NCBI RefSeq assembly: GCF_014297445.1
Contig: NZ_JACORU010000001.1
Location: forward strand, 1,178,001-1,242,000
Origin: Ramlibacter albus
Lineage (GTDB): Bacteria > Pseudomonadota > Gammaproteobacteria > Burkholderiales > Burkholderiaceae_C
Direction: 5' to 3'
DNA length: 64,000 nt
Each line of letters opens with the position of its first letter. Within the stretch, counting starts at the first letter, position 1. The notes beneath the pieces were generated by a model, which saw nothing but the letters and a program-made list of their open reading frames with translations, ran no database searches and had not been told where the DNA came from. The position numbers and the translations under genes were made by a program. Shown here one piece after another: positions 17,797 through 30,037 of this stretch.

Positions 17797-17929
17797 TCGC
17801 TTCTCCCTGAGGTTCGGCGCGAATGTACTGGCCGTTGGATTCAGGGACAAGCCGCGGGTTGTACCCGCGCCACTTCATACTTCCGGAGGATGGTGGCAGC
17901 TCGTTCTCTGCCTTATCGCGCCTGCAGAA

Positions 17930-18178
17930 CTAGTTGGTTCCCGCGCAGCCCTGTGGCTTGTAGACGCGCTCGGTGGACGCCGGGTACTTCGCGAGCTTGT
18001 TCGCGGGCCGCCTCGGCCGCGTCACGAGTTCACCGCCGCAATTCGGGCAGGTGCCTTTGAGCTTGCCGTCCGCGCACGTTGCGCAGAACGTGCACTCGAA
18101 CGTGCAGATGCGCGCCTCGGTGGTGTCCGGCGGCAGGTCGGTGTTGCAGCATTCGCAGTTGGGGCGAAGTTGGAGCAT
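17930..18178 (-). CDS. DUF1272 zinc-ribbon-like protein
   Basis: An 82-residue protein, MLQLRPNCECCNTDLPPDTT at the start, with cysteine pairs CECC, CTFCATC and CPNCGGELVTRPRRP that match the DUF1272 family and probably bind one or two zinc ions. Function of the family is unknown. It follows the DUF1697 gene after nine bases and is probably co-transcribed with it. Confidence 0.88.
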   Translation of the reverse strand: MLQLRPNCECCNTDLPPDTTEARICTFECTFCATCADGKLKGTCPNCGGELVTRPRRPANKLAKYPASTERVYKPQGCAGTN

Positions 18179-18187
18179 CGTGTCACC

Positions 18188-18703
18188 TCACGCTTTGGCG
18201 CACTTCTGGACCGTGTCCCAGGTGCGCGTCGTCACTTCCTTGCCGAAGGTCTTCTCGATCAGGTTCATGAAGGCCGGGTTGTTCTGCTGCGGCACATAAG
18301 CGGTGAAGATGTCGCGGTCCTTCATCTCGAGGATGCGCGCTTCTTCGAACTCGATGGGCAGCTTCGGTTTAGTCGCGGGCGCCTCGCGCACGAACGACAC
18401 GACCCGCTTCGCATCCTTCGGAAACTTGTGCTTCGCGTACGGGTCGGCGGCGATGAGCGACTCCAGATGCTCCACGGAGCGGACGATCGTGTAGAAGCTC
18501 TTGCCGAGCTCCTTCGTCATCGCCGCCTCCGCCTTTTTCTCGAGGGCTGTGTCAGTTGACTTGCGGGAGTCGAAAACGACGTTGCCGCTCGAGAGGACGG
18601 TCTTCACATGGGTGAAGCCCGCCGATTCGAAAGCTGCCTTGAGCTGCGGCATCTTTGCGTTCATGGGGCTCACGCCCCGCAGGAACGCAACGTAGCGCGG
18701 CAT
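18188..18703 (-). CDS. DUF1697 family protein
   Basis: A 171-residue soluble protein. It starts MPRYVAFLRGVSPMNAKMPQ and contains VKTVLSSGNVVFDSRKS, both hallmarks of DUF1697 (ferredoxin-like fold, function unknown). It lies two bases after the ssb stop, so the order ssb, DUF1697, DUF1272 may be one transcript. Confidence 0.9.
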   Translation of the reverse strand: MPRYVAFLRGVSPMNAKMPQLKAAFESAGFTHVKTVLSSGNVVFDSRKSTDTALEKKAEAAMTKELGKSFYTIVRSVEHLESLIAADPYAKHKFPKDAKRVVSFVREAPATKPKLPIEFEEARILEMKDRDIFTAYVPQQNNPAFMNLIEKTFGKEVTTRTWDTVQKCAKA

Positions 18704-18705
18704 CG

Positions 18706-19233
18706 TCAGAACGGAATATCGTCGTCCATGTCATCGAAGCCCGTCGAAGGCTTCGACGCGGGCTTGCCGCCGCCTTGGCCACCCTGCGGCGGGCGCGAAC
18801 CACCGCCGCCGCCACCGCCACCACCCGCAGGCGCACGGCGCTGGTAACCACCACCGCCACCGCCTTCTTCATCCCCACCGCGCGGCCCACCCATGCCTTC
18901 GCGGCCGCCGAGCATCTGCATCTCGGTCGCGATGATGTCGGTGGCGTTCTTCTCGATGCCGTCCTTGTCCGTGTACTTGCGGTACGTGATGCGGCCCTCG
19001 ATGTAGATCGGCGTGCCCTTCTTCACGTACTCCCCGACGATCTCGGCAAGCCGGTCGAAGAAGGTGACGCGGTGCCACTCGGTCTGCTCGACGGTTTCGC
19101 CGCTGGTCTTGTCCTTGCGGCGCGAGCTGGTGGCGATGCTCACGTTGGCGACGGCCTGGCCGGAGGGCAGGTAGCGGATCTCGGGGTCCCGGCCGCAGTT
19201 GCCGACCAGGATGACTTTGTTGACGGATGCCAT
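18706..19233 (-). CDS. ssb: single-stranded DNA-binding protein
   Basis: A 175-residue SSB. The OB fold spans residues 4-110 ([40 protein letters not shown]), followed by a flexible Gly-rich linker with up to nine consecutive glycines and the acidic tip DDDIPF that recruits repair and replication proteins. Normal length. Located 27 bp downstream of an MFS gene; no LexA-type box was seen. Confidence 0.98.
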   Translation of the reverse strand: MASVNKVILVGNCGRDPEIRYLPSGQAVANVSIATSSRRKDKTSGETVEQTEWHRVTFFDRLAEIVGEYVKKGTPIYIEGRITYRKYTDKDGIEKNATDIIATEMQMLGGREGMGGPRGGDEEGGGGGGYQRRAPAGGGGGGGGGSRPPQGGQGGGKPASKPSTGFDDMDDDIPF

Positions 19234-19260
19234 GAGAACTTTCCTCGTGTGTTGTCTCGA

Positions 19261-20469
19261 TTATGTCGCCTGGGCCTCGTCCGCCAGCACCTCCTCGGCC
19301 GAATTCCTCCCTTGCGGCGCGCGCATGGGCCAAGCCACGACCAGCCACACCGCCATCATGGCGGCGCACGCGGCAAAGAGCCCGTGCATACCAACGTTTC
19401 TAACGAGCAGCCCGCCGACCGCGCCGCCCGCAAAAAATCCCAAGGACTGCAGGGTGTTGTACACACCGAGCGCCGTGCCGCGCGCATGGGGAGGAGCCAG
19501 GCGCGAAGCCATGCTGGGCTGGCTGGCCTCCAGGACGTTGAAGCCGCAGAAGAAGAGGAAGAGCAGCACGGCGAGCGACGCGACGCCCGGCGCGCTCGAC
19601 ACCCACAGCAAGCCCAGCTGCACCAGCAGGATGAGCCCGACCGACGCCAGGAACACCGCGCGCAGGTAGCCGCGCCGCTCCAGCGGGAACAGCGTGAAAC
19701 CCATCACGAAGAAGGAGGCCACCACCGCCGGCAGGTACACGTACCAGTGCTCGCTCTTGGGCAGGCCCGCCGCCACCAGCATGCCGGGCACCGCGACCCA
19801 CATCGCCAGCTGCACGGCATGCAGCACGAACACGCCGACGTCCAGCCGCACGAGCGGGCCGTGCGCCAGCACTTCCGAGATGCGCCCACGCGGCGTGTCC
19901 TTGTGCTGCAGCGGCTCCGGCGGCGTCCACCACAGCACGATGCCGATGCAGCCCAGCGCGAGCCCGCCCGTCACGGTGAAGAGGCCGGCCAGCCCGATGC
20001 GCGCGGCCAGCATGGGCGCCGCCACCAGCGACAGCGCGAACATCAGCCCGATGCTCGCGCCCACCATCGCCATGGCCTTGGTGCGCACTTCGTCGCGGGT
20101 CTGGTCCGCGAGCAGTGCCGTCACGGCGGCCGACACCGCGCCGGCACCCTGCAACGAGCGGCCGATGATCAGGCCCATGAGGCTGCCCGACGCAGCCGCG
20201 ACGAAGCTGCCGATGGCGAAGACGAGCAGCCCGAGGCTGATCACCTTCTTGCGGCCGAACCGGTCCGACGCCATGCCGAAGGGGATCTGCAGCACGCCCT
20301 GCGTCAAGCCGTAGATCCCCATCGCCAGACCGACGAGCGACGGGTCGTTGCCGCCGGGGTAGCGCGCCGCTTCGAGCGCGAACACCGGCAGCACGAGGAA
20401 CAGCCCCAGCATGCGCGAGGCGAAGATGGCCGCGAGCGACGCGCTGGCGCGCCGCTCGGTGGCGGTCAT
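19261..20469 (-). CDS. MFS transporter, 12-TM exporter type
   Basis: A 402-residue major facilitator protein. It has an N-terminal AIFASRMLGLFLVLPVFALE, the loop motif GMASDRFGRKKVISLGLLVF (motif A), and further paired helices through VWLVVAWPM. Drug-efflux-like permeases of this type are commonly next to ssb in Comamonadaceae. Substrate unknown. The ATG chosen (MTATERR) has no strong ribosome site; an in-frame GTG at 20511 could add 14 residues. Confidence 0.9.
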   Translation of the reverse strand: MTATERRASASLAAIFASRMLGLFLVLPVFALEAARYPGGNDPSLVGLAMGIYGLTQGVLQIPFGMASDRFGRKKVISLGLLVFAIGSFVAAASGSLMGLIIGRSLQGAGAVSAAVTALLADQTRDEVRTKAMAMVGASIGLMFALSLVAAPMLAARIGLAGLFTVTGGLALGCIGIVLWWTPPEPLQHKDTPRGRISEVLAHGPLVRLDVGVFVLHAVQLAMWVAVPGMLVAAGLPKSEHWYVYLPAVVASFFVMGFTLFPLERRGYLRAVFLASVGLILLVQLGLLWVSSAPGVASLAVLLFLFFCGFNVLEASQPSMASRLAPPHARGTALGVYNTLQSLGFFAGGAVGGLLVRNVGMHGLFAACAAMMAVWLVVAWPMRAPQGRNSAEEVLADEAQAT

Positions 20470-20507
20470 GCGGGTGGAAGAAAGGGCGGCGGCGCGCGAG
20501 GGTTCGG

Positions 20508-21647
20508 TCACGGGGGCGTGGATGCAAGAAGCAGGCCCTGGCCGGGCCGGCGAACCTTGCATTTTGACGCCTCCGGCGGCGGCACAGCTTCGATGAGGAC
20601 ACTGTCGCCGAATTCATGGGTGAGGTAGCCGTGGGCGTCCAGCTCCGCCGCGGCGCGCTGCAGCAGGGCGTCGGGCGCGAAGGCGCGCAGGAGTTCGTAG
20701 TGGCTCGTGCCGGGCTCGTGCGTGCCGCTGACGATGGCGTCGACCGCGCGCAGGCGGGTGTGCGGGCCGATGCGCTGGTCGGCGATGCCTGCGCCGTGGG
20801 GCGGCGCTGGCCCGGCTTCTGCGCACGTGGCGGCTGCAATCCCTGGGCGCGAGGCCGCGTGCTCCAACGCTCGGACCACGGTCGTGCCCAGCGCAACAAC
20901 GCGGCCACAGTTCCACCGCGTCTCGCGGATGGCGTCGGCAGTCGCACGCGGGATGAAGTACGGCTCTGGCAGTGGAAGGCGTGCATCGAGCTCGTCGTCG
21001 CCGGTGGACGACAGGCCGGCCGCATGCGTGAGCGTCGCGAAGCCGATCCCACGCGACTTCAGCTCGCGCAGCAATGCCCAGTCGAGCACGAAGCCCGCCG
21101 ACGGGGGCTCGAACGCAACGGGCACCGCAGCGACGCGCGTCCACACATCCCACAACGCCAGCGGCTGCGCCATGTGCGCGTACTGCACCGGCTTGCCGTG
21201 CCGCGCGAGGCCGGCCCAGATCGCGTCCGCCGTGCCGTCGAAGCGGATAGCGACCAGGCGCGGGTGCGAGCACGTGCGCAGCACCGTCGCCGATAACGGC
21301 CCGAGGTGCAGGCGGTCGCCCGGCGCGACTGTGGGCGGCAAAGGCCGGTGCTCGGTGGGCGTGCGGTAATCGCCTTCGCCGAAGAGCACCGCCGTGAACC
21401 CGTGCACGTCGTCCACGGCAAGCGATGGCCGTGCCGCGAGCCGCACCTCGATCTCGCGCCCCGTCGCCACGTGCACGCCCCGCAGGCTGGCCGGCAGCGT
21501 GGCCGCGTCGTTGGCCACGAGCAGGTCGCCGGGCTGCAGGACCTGCGCGAGGCTCGTGCGCGACTCGTGCGCGATGCCGCCATGGCGGTCCACCACCAGC
21601 AGCTTCGCGTCGCGCGGACGCTGAACGGGTTGCGTTGCGGCCTTCAT
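20508..21647 (-). CDS. QueA-like protein (SAM:tRNA ribosyltransferase-isomerase family), divergent
   Basis: A 379-residue homologue of QueA, which transfers the ribosyl moiety of SAM to 7-deazaguanine in tRNA. Recognisable blocks are LLVVDRHGGIAHESR, LLVANDAATLPASLRGVHV, AGFVLDWALLREL, ATLTHAAGLSS and SGTHEPGTSHYELLRAFAP. It is longer and more diverged than housekeeping QueA, and no tgt, yajC or secD is adjacent. Its ATG overlaps the stop of an SDR gene (ATGA), so the two are coupled. Possible roles are tRNA modification by a paralogue or a SAM-dependent step on another deazapurine; undecided. Confidence 0.8.
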   Translation of the reverse strand: MKAATQPVQRPRDAKLLVVDRHGGIAHESRTSLAQVLQPGDLLVANDAATLPASLRGVHVATGREIEVRLAARPSLAVDDVHGFTAVLFGEGDYRTPTEHRPLPPTVAPGDRLHLGPLSATVLRTCSHPRLVAIRFDGTADAIWAGLARHGKPVQYAHMAQPLALWDVWTRVAAVPVAFEPPSAGFVLDWALLRELKSRGIGFATLTHAAGLSSTGDDELDARLPLPEPYFIPRATADAIRETRWNCGRVVALGTTVVRALEHAASRPGIAAATCAEAGPAPPHGAGIADQRIGPHTRLRAVDAIVSGTHEPGTSHYELLRAFAPDALLQRAAAELDAHGYLTHEFGDSVLIEAVPPPEASKCKVRRPGQGLLLASTPP

Positions 21648-22351
21648 GCAGGCACCGCTTCTTCCGCGATGACCCCGGCAATGCGCGCGAGGAGTTCGTT
21701 GGCGGACACTGCGGGCTGCTTGAGCGACGCGCGATCCGCATCCGGCAATGCAAGCGCATGCAGCGGCGTGTCCATGTCCCCCGGATCGTGCGCGATCAGC
21801 CGCACGCCATGCTCGCGCAACTCCTCGTCCCACACACGCGTCATGTGTGCCAGCGCCGCCTTGCTCGCGCTGTACGCGCCCCAGCCGGCGTAGGCGTTCA
21901 CGGCCGCGTCGCTCGTGATGTTGACGACCACCGCGGGCCGGCCCTGTCGGGCCGACGAAGCGAGCGCACCCAGCAGTGCCTTCGTGAGGCGAAACGGCCC
22001 GAGCACGTTGGTGGCGAGCGCTGCCTCGAAGTCCTCGCATTCCGTGTCCGCCAGCGGCGCGAGCGGCACCGGGCCGAGCGAGGACGCGTTGTTCACCAGC
22101 ACGTCCACGCCGCCCAGCACGCCCGCGACCTGCAGCGCGATGGGGTGCGTCGCGAGTTTGTCCGCCACGTCGCCCGCGATGCCGTGCGTCCCGGGCAGCG
22201 ATGCCGCGACGGCGCGCACGCGCTGCGCATCTCGCGCGACGAAAGCCACCTTCGCGCCGGCGGCATGCAGCTGTTCGACAAGGGCGAGGCCCAGCCCCGA
22301 CGTGCCGCCGGTGACGGCGACCTTCAGGCCGCGAAAGGTTTCGTTGTGCAT
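21644..22351 (-). CDS. short-chain dehydrogenase/reductase
   Basis: A 235-residue classical SDR: cofactor motif TGGTSGLG (14-21), structural NNAS near residue 91, and catalytic YSASK preceded by NITSDAA. Substrate unknown. AGGAGAACGC precedes the chosen ATG. It is coupled to the QueA-like gene downstream and divergent from the XRE-cupin regulator, which likely represses this pair. Confidence 0.9.
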   Translation of the reverse strand: MHNETFRGLKVAVTGGTSGLGLALVEQLHAAGAKVAFVARDAQRVRAVAASLPGTHGIAGDVADKLATHPIALQVAGVLGGVDVLVNNASSLGPVPLAPLADTECEDFEAALATNVLGPFRLTKALLGALASSARQGRPAVVVNITSDAAVNAYAGWGAYSASKAALAHMTRVWDEELREHGVRLIAHDPGDMDTPLHALALPDADRASLKQPAVSANELLARIAGVIAEEAVPA

Positions 22352-22447
22352 TGCGTTCTCCTGGTTGGATGACTGCACGATAGGGACGCACCGCCAACCT
22401 TTCGAGCTTCATGTCCAACGCATTGGCAAGGCTCTCTTTCGCCGACA

Positions 22448-23020
22448 ATGCGCGCGATGACGGACGCCGCCTCCTCGCACCTCGCCCGCAACCTCGTGAG
22501 CCTGCGCCACACGCGCGCGCTCACGCAGGACGGCCTGGCGAAACAGGCGGGTGTGCCGCGCTCCACCATCGCCAACCTCGAATCCGGCGAGGGCAATCCT
22601 TCCCTTGCAGTGCTCGTGAAGGTGGCCGCCGCGCTCGGCGTACCCATCGACGAGCTGCTCGCCTCGCCACGCGCGAAGGTGCGGCACTGGCAGGCGGGGG
22701 AGGTCCAGCAGCAGTCCAAGGGCCGCGGCGTCACGATCCATCCGCTCCTGCCCGAGCCTGTGCCCGACGCCCTCGCCGAGGTCATGGAGTTCGCGCCGGG
22801 AGCCGTCATGGGCGGCACGCCCCACCTGCCGGGCACGCGCGAGTTCTTCACCTGCCTCAGCGGCAAGGTCAACATCATGGTGGCGGGTGAAAGGTTTGCC
22901 GTGGCGGCCGGCGAGGTGCTCGGCTTCCCCGGCAACGTGCCCCACTCGTACCAGAACGCGGACGCCACGGCGCCCGCCCGCGGCGTCTCGGTGGTGGTGC
23001 TCGCAAAGGCAGGGGTCTGA
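22448..23020 (+). CDS. XRE-cupin transcriptional regulator
   Basis: A 190-residue protein. It has an N-terminal helix-turn-helix (RALTQDGLAKQAGVPRSTIA, about 23-42; ESGEGNPSLAVLVKVAAALG) and a C-terminal cupin sensor domain (FAPGAVMGGTPHLPGTREFF; VPHSYQN). Such regulators sense a small molecule in the cupin and control an adjacent gene; the divergent SDR-QueA-like pair, 96 bp away, is the obvious target. A start three codons downstream is also possible. Confidence 0.88.
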   Translation: MRAMTDAASSHLARNLVSLRHTRALTQDGLAKQAGVPRSTIANLESGEGNPSLAVLVKVAAALGVPIDELLASPRAKVRHWQAGEVQQQSKGRGVTIHPLLPEPVPDALAEVMEFAPGAVMGGTPHLPGTREFFTCLSGKVNIMVAGERFAVAAGEVLGFPGNVPHSYQNADATAPARGVSVVVLAKAGV

Positions 23021-23024
23021 AGCC

Positions 23025-23052
23025 TACAATTTAGGGTTTCGCGCGTGAAACC
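23025..23052 (+). promoter_or_regulatory. putative -10 element and leader hairpin of uvrA
   Basis: TACAAT (23025-23030) is a good -10 hexamer, followed by GGTTTC-GCGCGT-GAAACC (23035-23052), a 6-bp stem that would lie at the mRNA 5' end. No LexA box (CTGT-N8-ACAG) is visible. The -35 is not clear. Confidence 0.35.
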
Positions 23053-23091
23053 TTGAACCAAGAAGTCGACGGCAAATACCTCGGGCATGCC

Positions 23092-25941
<2,850 letters not shown>

Positions 25942-25948
25942 CCGCCTC

Positions 25949-26392
25949 ATGTCCTCGATCACGCTGCGCTTCCTGGCCGAGCCTTCCACCGTCAACTTCG
26001 GTGGCAACGTGCACGGCGGCACCGTGATGAAGTGGATCGACGAGGCGGGGTATGCCTGTGCCAGCAGCTGGGCGAAGCGCTATTGCGTCACGGTGTACGT
26101 CGGCGGCATCCGCTTCCACCGGCCCATCCGCATCGGCGATCTCGTGGAAGTGGAGGCGCGCATCGCCTACACGGGCACCAGCAGCATGAACATCGCCGTG
26201 GAAGTGCGCAGCGGCGACATCAAGACGGGGCAGCTGCACACGACGACCGAATGCCTGATCGTGTTCGTGTCGGTCGATGCGAGCGGCAAGCCGGTGCCGG
26301 TGGACCCGTGGCAGCCTTTGACGCCGGCCGACGTGGCGCTCGCGGCCCGCGCGAAGGCGCAGCTGGACGCTTCGCGCGCCACCGCGCACTGA
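25949..26392 (+). CDS. acyl-CoA thioesterase, hotdog fold (YciA-like)
   Basis: A 147-residue single hotdog domain with NFGGNVHGGTVMKWIDEAGY (about 17-36), the conserved Asp of YciA/BACH-type thioesterases, and RIGDLVEVEARIAYTGTSSM. It hydrolyses acyl-CoA to free acid and CoA; chain length specificity unknown. It starts eight bases after uvrA and may be co-transcribed. Confidence 0.9.
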   Translation: MSSITLRFLAEPSTVNFGGNVHGGTVMKWIDEAGYACASSWAKRYCVTVYVGGIRFHRPIRIGDLVEVEARIAYTGTSSMNIAVEVRSGDIKTGQLHTTTECLIVFVSVDASGKPVPVDPWQPLTPADVALAARAKAQLDASRATAH

Positions 26393-26490
26393 CCAGCTTG
26401 GGCCTCCGACCCCAGCGTACGGGCTGTTCCTACAGCGCCTGCGCCCCGCACCTCCCTAAGCTGGCCCTTCACGCCAAAAAGGGAGAAAAC

Positions 26491-26745
26491 ATGTCGATCA
26501 TCGGAACCATCATCGTCGGCTTCATCGTCGGGCTGATCGCCCGCGCGCTCAAGCCCGGCAACGACCGCATGGGCATCATCATGACCACGCTGCTCGGCAT
26601 TGCCGGCGCGTTCATTGCCCGCTTCGCGGGGCAGGCCATGGGCCTCTACACGGCCAACGAGCCGGCCGGCTGGATCGCATCGGTGATCGGCGCGATCGTG
26701 CTGCTGTTCATCTTCGCGATGTTCCGCGGCCGCGGCCGCTACTGA
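26491..26745 (+). CDS. GlsB/YeaQ/YmgE family membrane protein
   Basis: An 84-residue protein with three helices and the family pattern IIGTIIVGFIVGLIARALKP (3-22), AGWIASVIGAIVLLFIFAMF near the end. The family is stress-associated and often called transglycosylase-associated, without known activity. GGGAGAAAAC gives a strong ribosome site. The last seven bases overlap a convergent gene. Confidence 0.92.
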   Translation: MSIIGTIIVGFIVGLIARALKPGNDRMGIIMTTLLGIAGAFIARFAGQAMGLYTANEPAGWIASVIGAIVLLFIFAMFRGRGRY

Positions 26746-27206
26746 GGGCAGGGCACCTTGAGCATCGGGAACTCGATCTTGCGCGGGTTCCCGTTGCGCA
26801 CGCCTTCGATGTGCGCGGCCAGCTTGCCGGGTGCCTCGAGGCGGTAGACGATCTTCTGCGGGAACTCGTGCGCCGGGTTCTCGAAGACCACCTGCTGCGC
26901 GTTCAGCTCGACGACCTTGAAGTTGTCGGGCGGCCGCCCCGCCGGTTGCGCGAAGAACGCGTACGCGCCGTCCTCGCGCCGCGCGATGCGCATGAACTCC
27001 CATGTGACGGTCTTGCCGCCGCGCACGGTGCGGCTCACGCCCATCATCGTGTCGCCCGCCAGCGGCATCCATTGCTCGCCGGAGCCGGGCTCGCCGTTCT
27101 CGGCTTTCCAGCAGCCGGCCAGCCAGGACAGCGGCGCGAGCGAGTCCTGGGCACGGGCGCTGCCAGCGACCAGCAGCACGGCGGCAACCACGGCAGCGGT
27201 TCTCAT
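26739..27206 (-). CDS. exported DUF6265-type protein
   Basis: A 155-residue protein with a Sec signal (TAAVVAAVLLVAGSARAQ) and the motif LSWLAGCWKAENGEPGSGEQ, followed by WMPLAGDTMMGVSRTVR and FENPAHEFPQKIVYRLE, typical of the DUF6265 lipocalin-like family. Function unknown; probably periplasmic. Convergent with the GlsB gene. Confidence 0.85.
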   Translation of the reverse strand: MRTAAVVAAVLLVAGSARAQDSLAPLSWLAGCWKAENGEPGSGEQWMPLAGDTMMGVSRTVRGGKTVTWEFMRIARREDGAYAFFAQPAGRPPDNFKVVELNAQQVVFENPAHEFPQKIVYRLEAPGKLAAHIEGVRNGNPRKIEFPMLKVPCPQ

Positions 27207-27245
27207 GCCGCGATGCTACGACGCGAAAGCGCCGGTTGAAAGGGC

Positions 27246-28073
27246 TCAGCCGCCGCGCGCCGCCTGTAGCTGGTCGCGCGTCTTCATCGCCGCGTCGCGC
27301 GCGGCGTCCATGAAGTCGTCGCCCTTGCCGGCGTAGAGGATCGCGCGCGACGAGTTCACGACGATCGGGGCATTCGCGCGCCAGCCGGCCTTCACGGTGG
27401 CGATGGCGTCACCGCCTTGCGCACCGATGCCAGGGATCAGCAGCGGCACGGTGGGCGCGATCTGCCGCACGCGTTCGATCTCGGCAGGGTAGGTGGCGCC
27501 CACCACCAGCCCGAGCTGCCCGTTCGTGTTCCAGTGCGTCTGCGCGAGCTTCGCGATGTGCTCGTAGAGGCGCGGCTGGCCGGGCAAGCCCGCGAGCTGC
27601 TGGTTCTGCAGGTCGTCGCCGCCCGGGTTGGAGGTGCGGCACAGCAGGAACGCGCCCTTGCCGCGGTACTGCAGGTAGGGCTGCACGGAGTCGAAGCCCA
27701 TGAAGGGCGACAGCGTGACGGCGTCGGCGCCGTAGCGCTCGAACGCCTCCTTCGCGTACTGCTCCGCGGTGGAGCCGATGTCGCCCCGCTTGGCATCGAG
27801 GATCACCGGCACGTGCGGCGCCACCTGGCGGATGTGCATCACCAAACGCTCGAGCTGGTCCTCGGCGCGGTGGGCCGCGAAGTAGGCGATCTGCGGCTTG
27901 AACGCGATCACGAGGTCCGCGGTGGCATCGACGATGCGGGCGCAGAAGTCGTGGATCTTCGAAGCGTCACCGGCCATGCGGCCCGGCAAGCGCGAAGGCT
28001 CCGGGTCGAGGCCCACGCAGAGCATCGAGCGGTTGCGCTGCTGCGCATCCGCGAGCATCTCGAGGAAGGTCAT
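27246..28073 (-). CDS. pyrF: orotidine 5'-phosphate decarboxylase
   Basis: Last step of UMP synthesis. A 275-residue type 2 enzyme with [15 protein letters not shown] (17-31), the catalytic [19 protein letters not shown] (from residue 93) and GIGAQGGDA phosphate-binding region. The start MTFLEML is preferred over an upstream in-frame ATG that adds nine poorly conserved residues. Divergent from the DMT transporter. Confidence 0.97.
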   Translation of the reverse strand: MTFLEMLADAQQRNRSMLCVGLDPEPSRLPGRMAGDASKIHDFCARIVDATADLVIAFKPQIAYFAAHRAEDQLERLVMHIRQVAPHVPVILDAKRGDIGSTAEQYAKEAFERYGADAVTLSPFMGFDSVQPYLQYRGKGAFLLCRTSNPGGDDLQNQQLAGLPGQPRLYEHIAKLAQTHWNTNGQLGLVVGATYPAEIERVRQIAPTVPLLIPGIGAQGGDAIATVKAGWRANAPIVVNSSRAILYAGKGDDFMDAARDAAMKTRDQLQAARGG

Positions 28074-28109
28074 GCAGGGGATTTTAGTTGCGGGCCACAA
28101 TCACCGCCC

Positions 28110-29003
28110 ATGCACCGGCTGTCCCGACAACAACTCGTCCTCCTCGTCGCCCTCACCCTCGTGTGGGGCATCAATTGGCCGATCATGAAGCTGGGCGTGG
28201 CGGACTACCCGCCGCTGACGTTCCGCGCGCTGTCCCTCGTCCTGGGCGTGCCGGTGCTGGCGCTGGCGCTGGTGGTGCTGAAAGTGCCCTTCCGGATCCC
28301 GCGCGAGCACTGGCGGGAGCTGCTGGTGCTGGCCGCGACCAACATGTTCGTCTGGCACGCCTGCATCATCCTCGCGCTGCGCGAGCTCTCCAGCGGCCGC
28401 GCGGCGATCCTCGGCTACACGATGCCCATCTTCTCGGCGGTGATCGGCGCGGCGCTGTTCGCCAACCGGTTGCCGGGGCGGGCCTGGGGTGGCGTGGCCG
28501 CGGCGGCGCTGGGTGTCGCGCTGCTGCTGTGGCACGAGTTCACCAACCTGGCCGGCCGCCCCGTGGGCGTGGTGCTGGCGCTCGTCGCCGCCGCGGTGTG
28601 GGCGCTGGGCACGCAGCTGCTGCGCCGCACGCGCATCGACGTGCCGACGCTGGCGATCTCGTTCTGGATGACGGTGCTCACCGCGGTCGTGATGAGCGTG
28701 CTGGCGACCACCTTCGAACGCGCGCAATGGCGGATGCCGGGGACGGCGGCCACCAACGCGATCCTCTTCAACGCCGTGCTGATCTTCGGCTTCGCCCATG
28801 CCGCGTGGTTCTACCTTGCGCGCGGGCTGCCGCCGGTGGCGTCGACGCTCAGCGTGATGCTCATCCCGGTGCTTGGCGTGTTCAGCGGCGCCGTGTGGCT
28901 GCGCGAGGCCGTGCACTGGCAGGACTGGGCCGCCGTGGCGCTGATGATGGTGGCGATCGCGTCGGTACTGTGGCCTACGCGGGCGGCAACACCAGAAGAG
29001 TAG
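28110..29003 (+). CDS. DMT-superfamily (EamA) transporter
   Basis: A 297-residue protein with ten hydrophobic helices in two EamA repeats, starting LVLLVALTLVWGINWPIMKL. Family members export amino acids or metabolites; substrate unknown. Its 3' end overlaps the convergent HupE gene by 29 bases. Confidence 0.92.
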   Translation: MHRLSRQQLVLLVALTLVWGINWPIMKLGVADYPPLTFRALSLVLGVPVLALALVVLKVPFRIPREHWRELLVLAATNMFVWHACIILALRELSSGRAAILGYTMPIFSAVIGAALFANRLPGRAWGGVAAAALGVALLLWHEFTNLAGRPVGVVLALVAAAVWALGTQLLRRTRIDVPTLAISFWMTVLTAVVMSVLATTFERAQWRMPGTAATNAILFNAVLIFGFAHAAWFYLARGLPPVASTLSVMLIPVLGVFSGAVWLREAVHWQDWAAVALMMVAIASVLWPTRAATPEE

Positions 29004-30033
29004 CGAGCAGCAGCACGCCGAGGCCGGCGGCGCTCCACGACGTCGCGCGGGCGATGCGCGGTTGCGTGAACATCGGGACCGCCCGGCGCAGCAGCGCCAG
29101 CGCGAGCAGCGCGGCAGCCACGAACATGAGTTGCCCCACCTCCACGCCGAGGTTGAACCCGGCGAGCTGCAGCCACTTCGAGCCCGTGCCGCCCAGCTCG
29201 CCCAGCGCACGCGCGAAGCCGAGCCCATGGACCAGCCCGCATGCGAAGACGATCGCGCTGCGCTGCGCGAGGCGCACTTCGCCGCCGCGCAGGTTGATCC
29301 ACGCCATCAGCACGATGCTGGCCGCGATCATCGGTTCGGCGATGCTTGCCGGCACCGTCACCCAACCTAGTACGCCGAGCGTCAGCGTCACGCTGTGCGC
29401 CACCGTGAAGCTCGTGACCACCGCGGCCCAGTAACGCCAACCTGCGCCGACCACCAGCACGGTGAGCAGGAAGATCAGGTGGTCCGCGCCCAGCAGGATG
29501 TGCTCGGCGCCCATGCCGACGAAGCGAAGCAGCGTGGCGACCGAGCCCTCGAAGAAGCGATGCTGCGAGTAGTGCGCCGTCAGCAGCACGGCCTCGGTTT
29601 CGTTCCCGCGCTGCGCCTGCAGCATCAGCGGCGCGCCGGTGCGCTCCAGCCAAGGCATGGCCAGTGTGACGTCGCGCGGCGGCGTGTCCCACACCACACG
29701 CAGCATGGTCACGACGTAGTCGGAGTCGGTACGTTCGCCGAGCTCGTGCTTGCCGGGCAGCATGGCCTGGCTCACGAGCACGCGACCCGCCTGCCCGTCG
29801 CTGCGCAGCTCGATGAGCGAAGGCAGCTGCTGCTCCATCTGCGCCCGCAGTCGCGCGTGTTCGGCGGGGCCGATGCGGTCGCCGGCGACGGCGAAGGCCC
29901 GCACCGGCACGGCGACCATCGCGAACGCGCCCGCGTCGTCGAACTTCACCGCGCCCTGGCCCTGTGGCATCAGGTGCGCCGCAGCGCGGCCGCACAGCAG
30001 CGCGAAGGCGAGGAGCAGGAGCCAGCGTCGCAT
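28975..30033 (-). CDS. HupE/UreJ-type membrane protein
   Basis: A 352-residue protein with a signal peptide ending RAAAHLMPQG, a periplasmic domain of about 150 residues and a C-terminal membrane part with conserved metal-type His motifs: GAEHILLGADHLIFLL, SFTVAHSVTLTLG, GLVHGLGFARA. HupE/UreJ proteins are thought to transport nickel or cobalt; this longer type (HupE_UreJ_2) is of unproven function. It starts four bases after the YHYH gene and is co-transcribed with it. Confidence 0.88.
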   Translation of the reverse strand: MRRWLLLLAFALLCGRAAAHLMPQGQGAVKFDDAGAFAMVAVPVRAFAVAGDRIGPAEHARLRAQMEQQLPSLIELRSDGQAGRVLVSQAMLPGKHELGERTDSDYVVTMLRVVWDTPPRDVTLAMPWLERTGAPLMLQAQRGNETEAVLLTAHYSQHRFFEGSVATLLRFVGMGAEHILLGADHLIFLLTVLVVGAGWRYWAAVVTSFTVAHSVTLTLGVLGWVTVPASIAEPMIAASIVLMAWINLRGGEVRLAQRSAIVFACGLVHGLGFARALGELGGTGSKWLQLAGFNLGVEVGQLMFVAAALLALALLRRAVPMFTQPRIARATSWSAAGLGVLLLATLLVLPPA

Positions 30034-30037
30034 GGCT

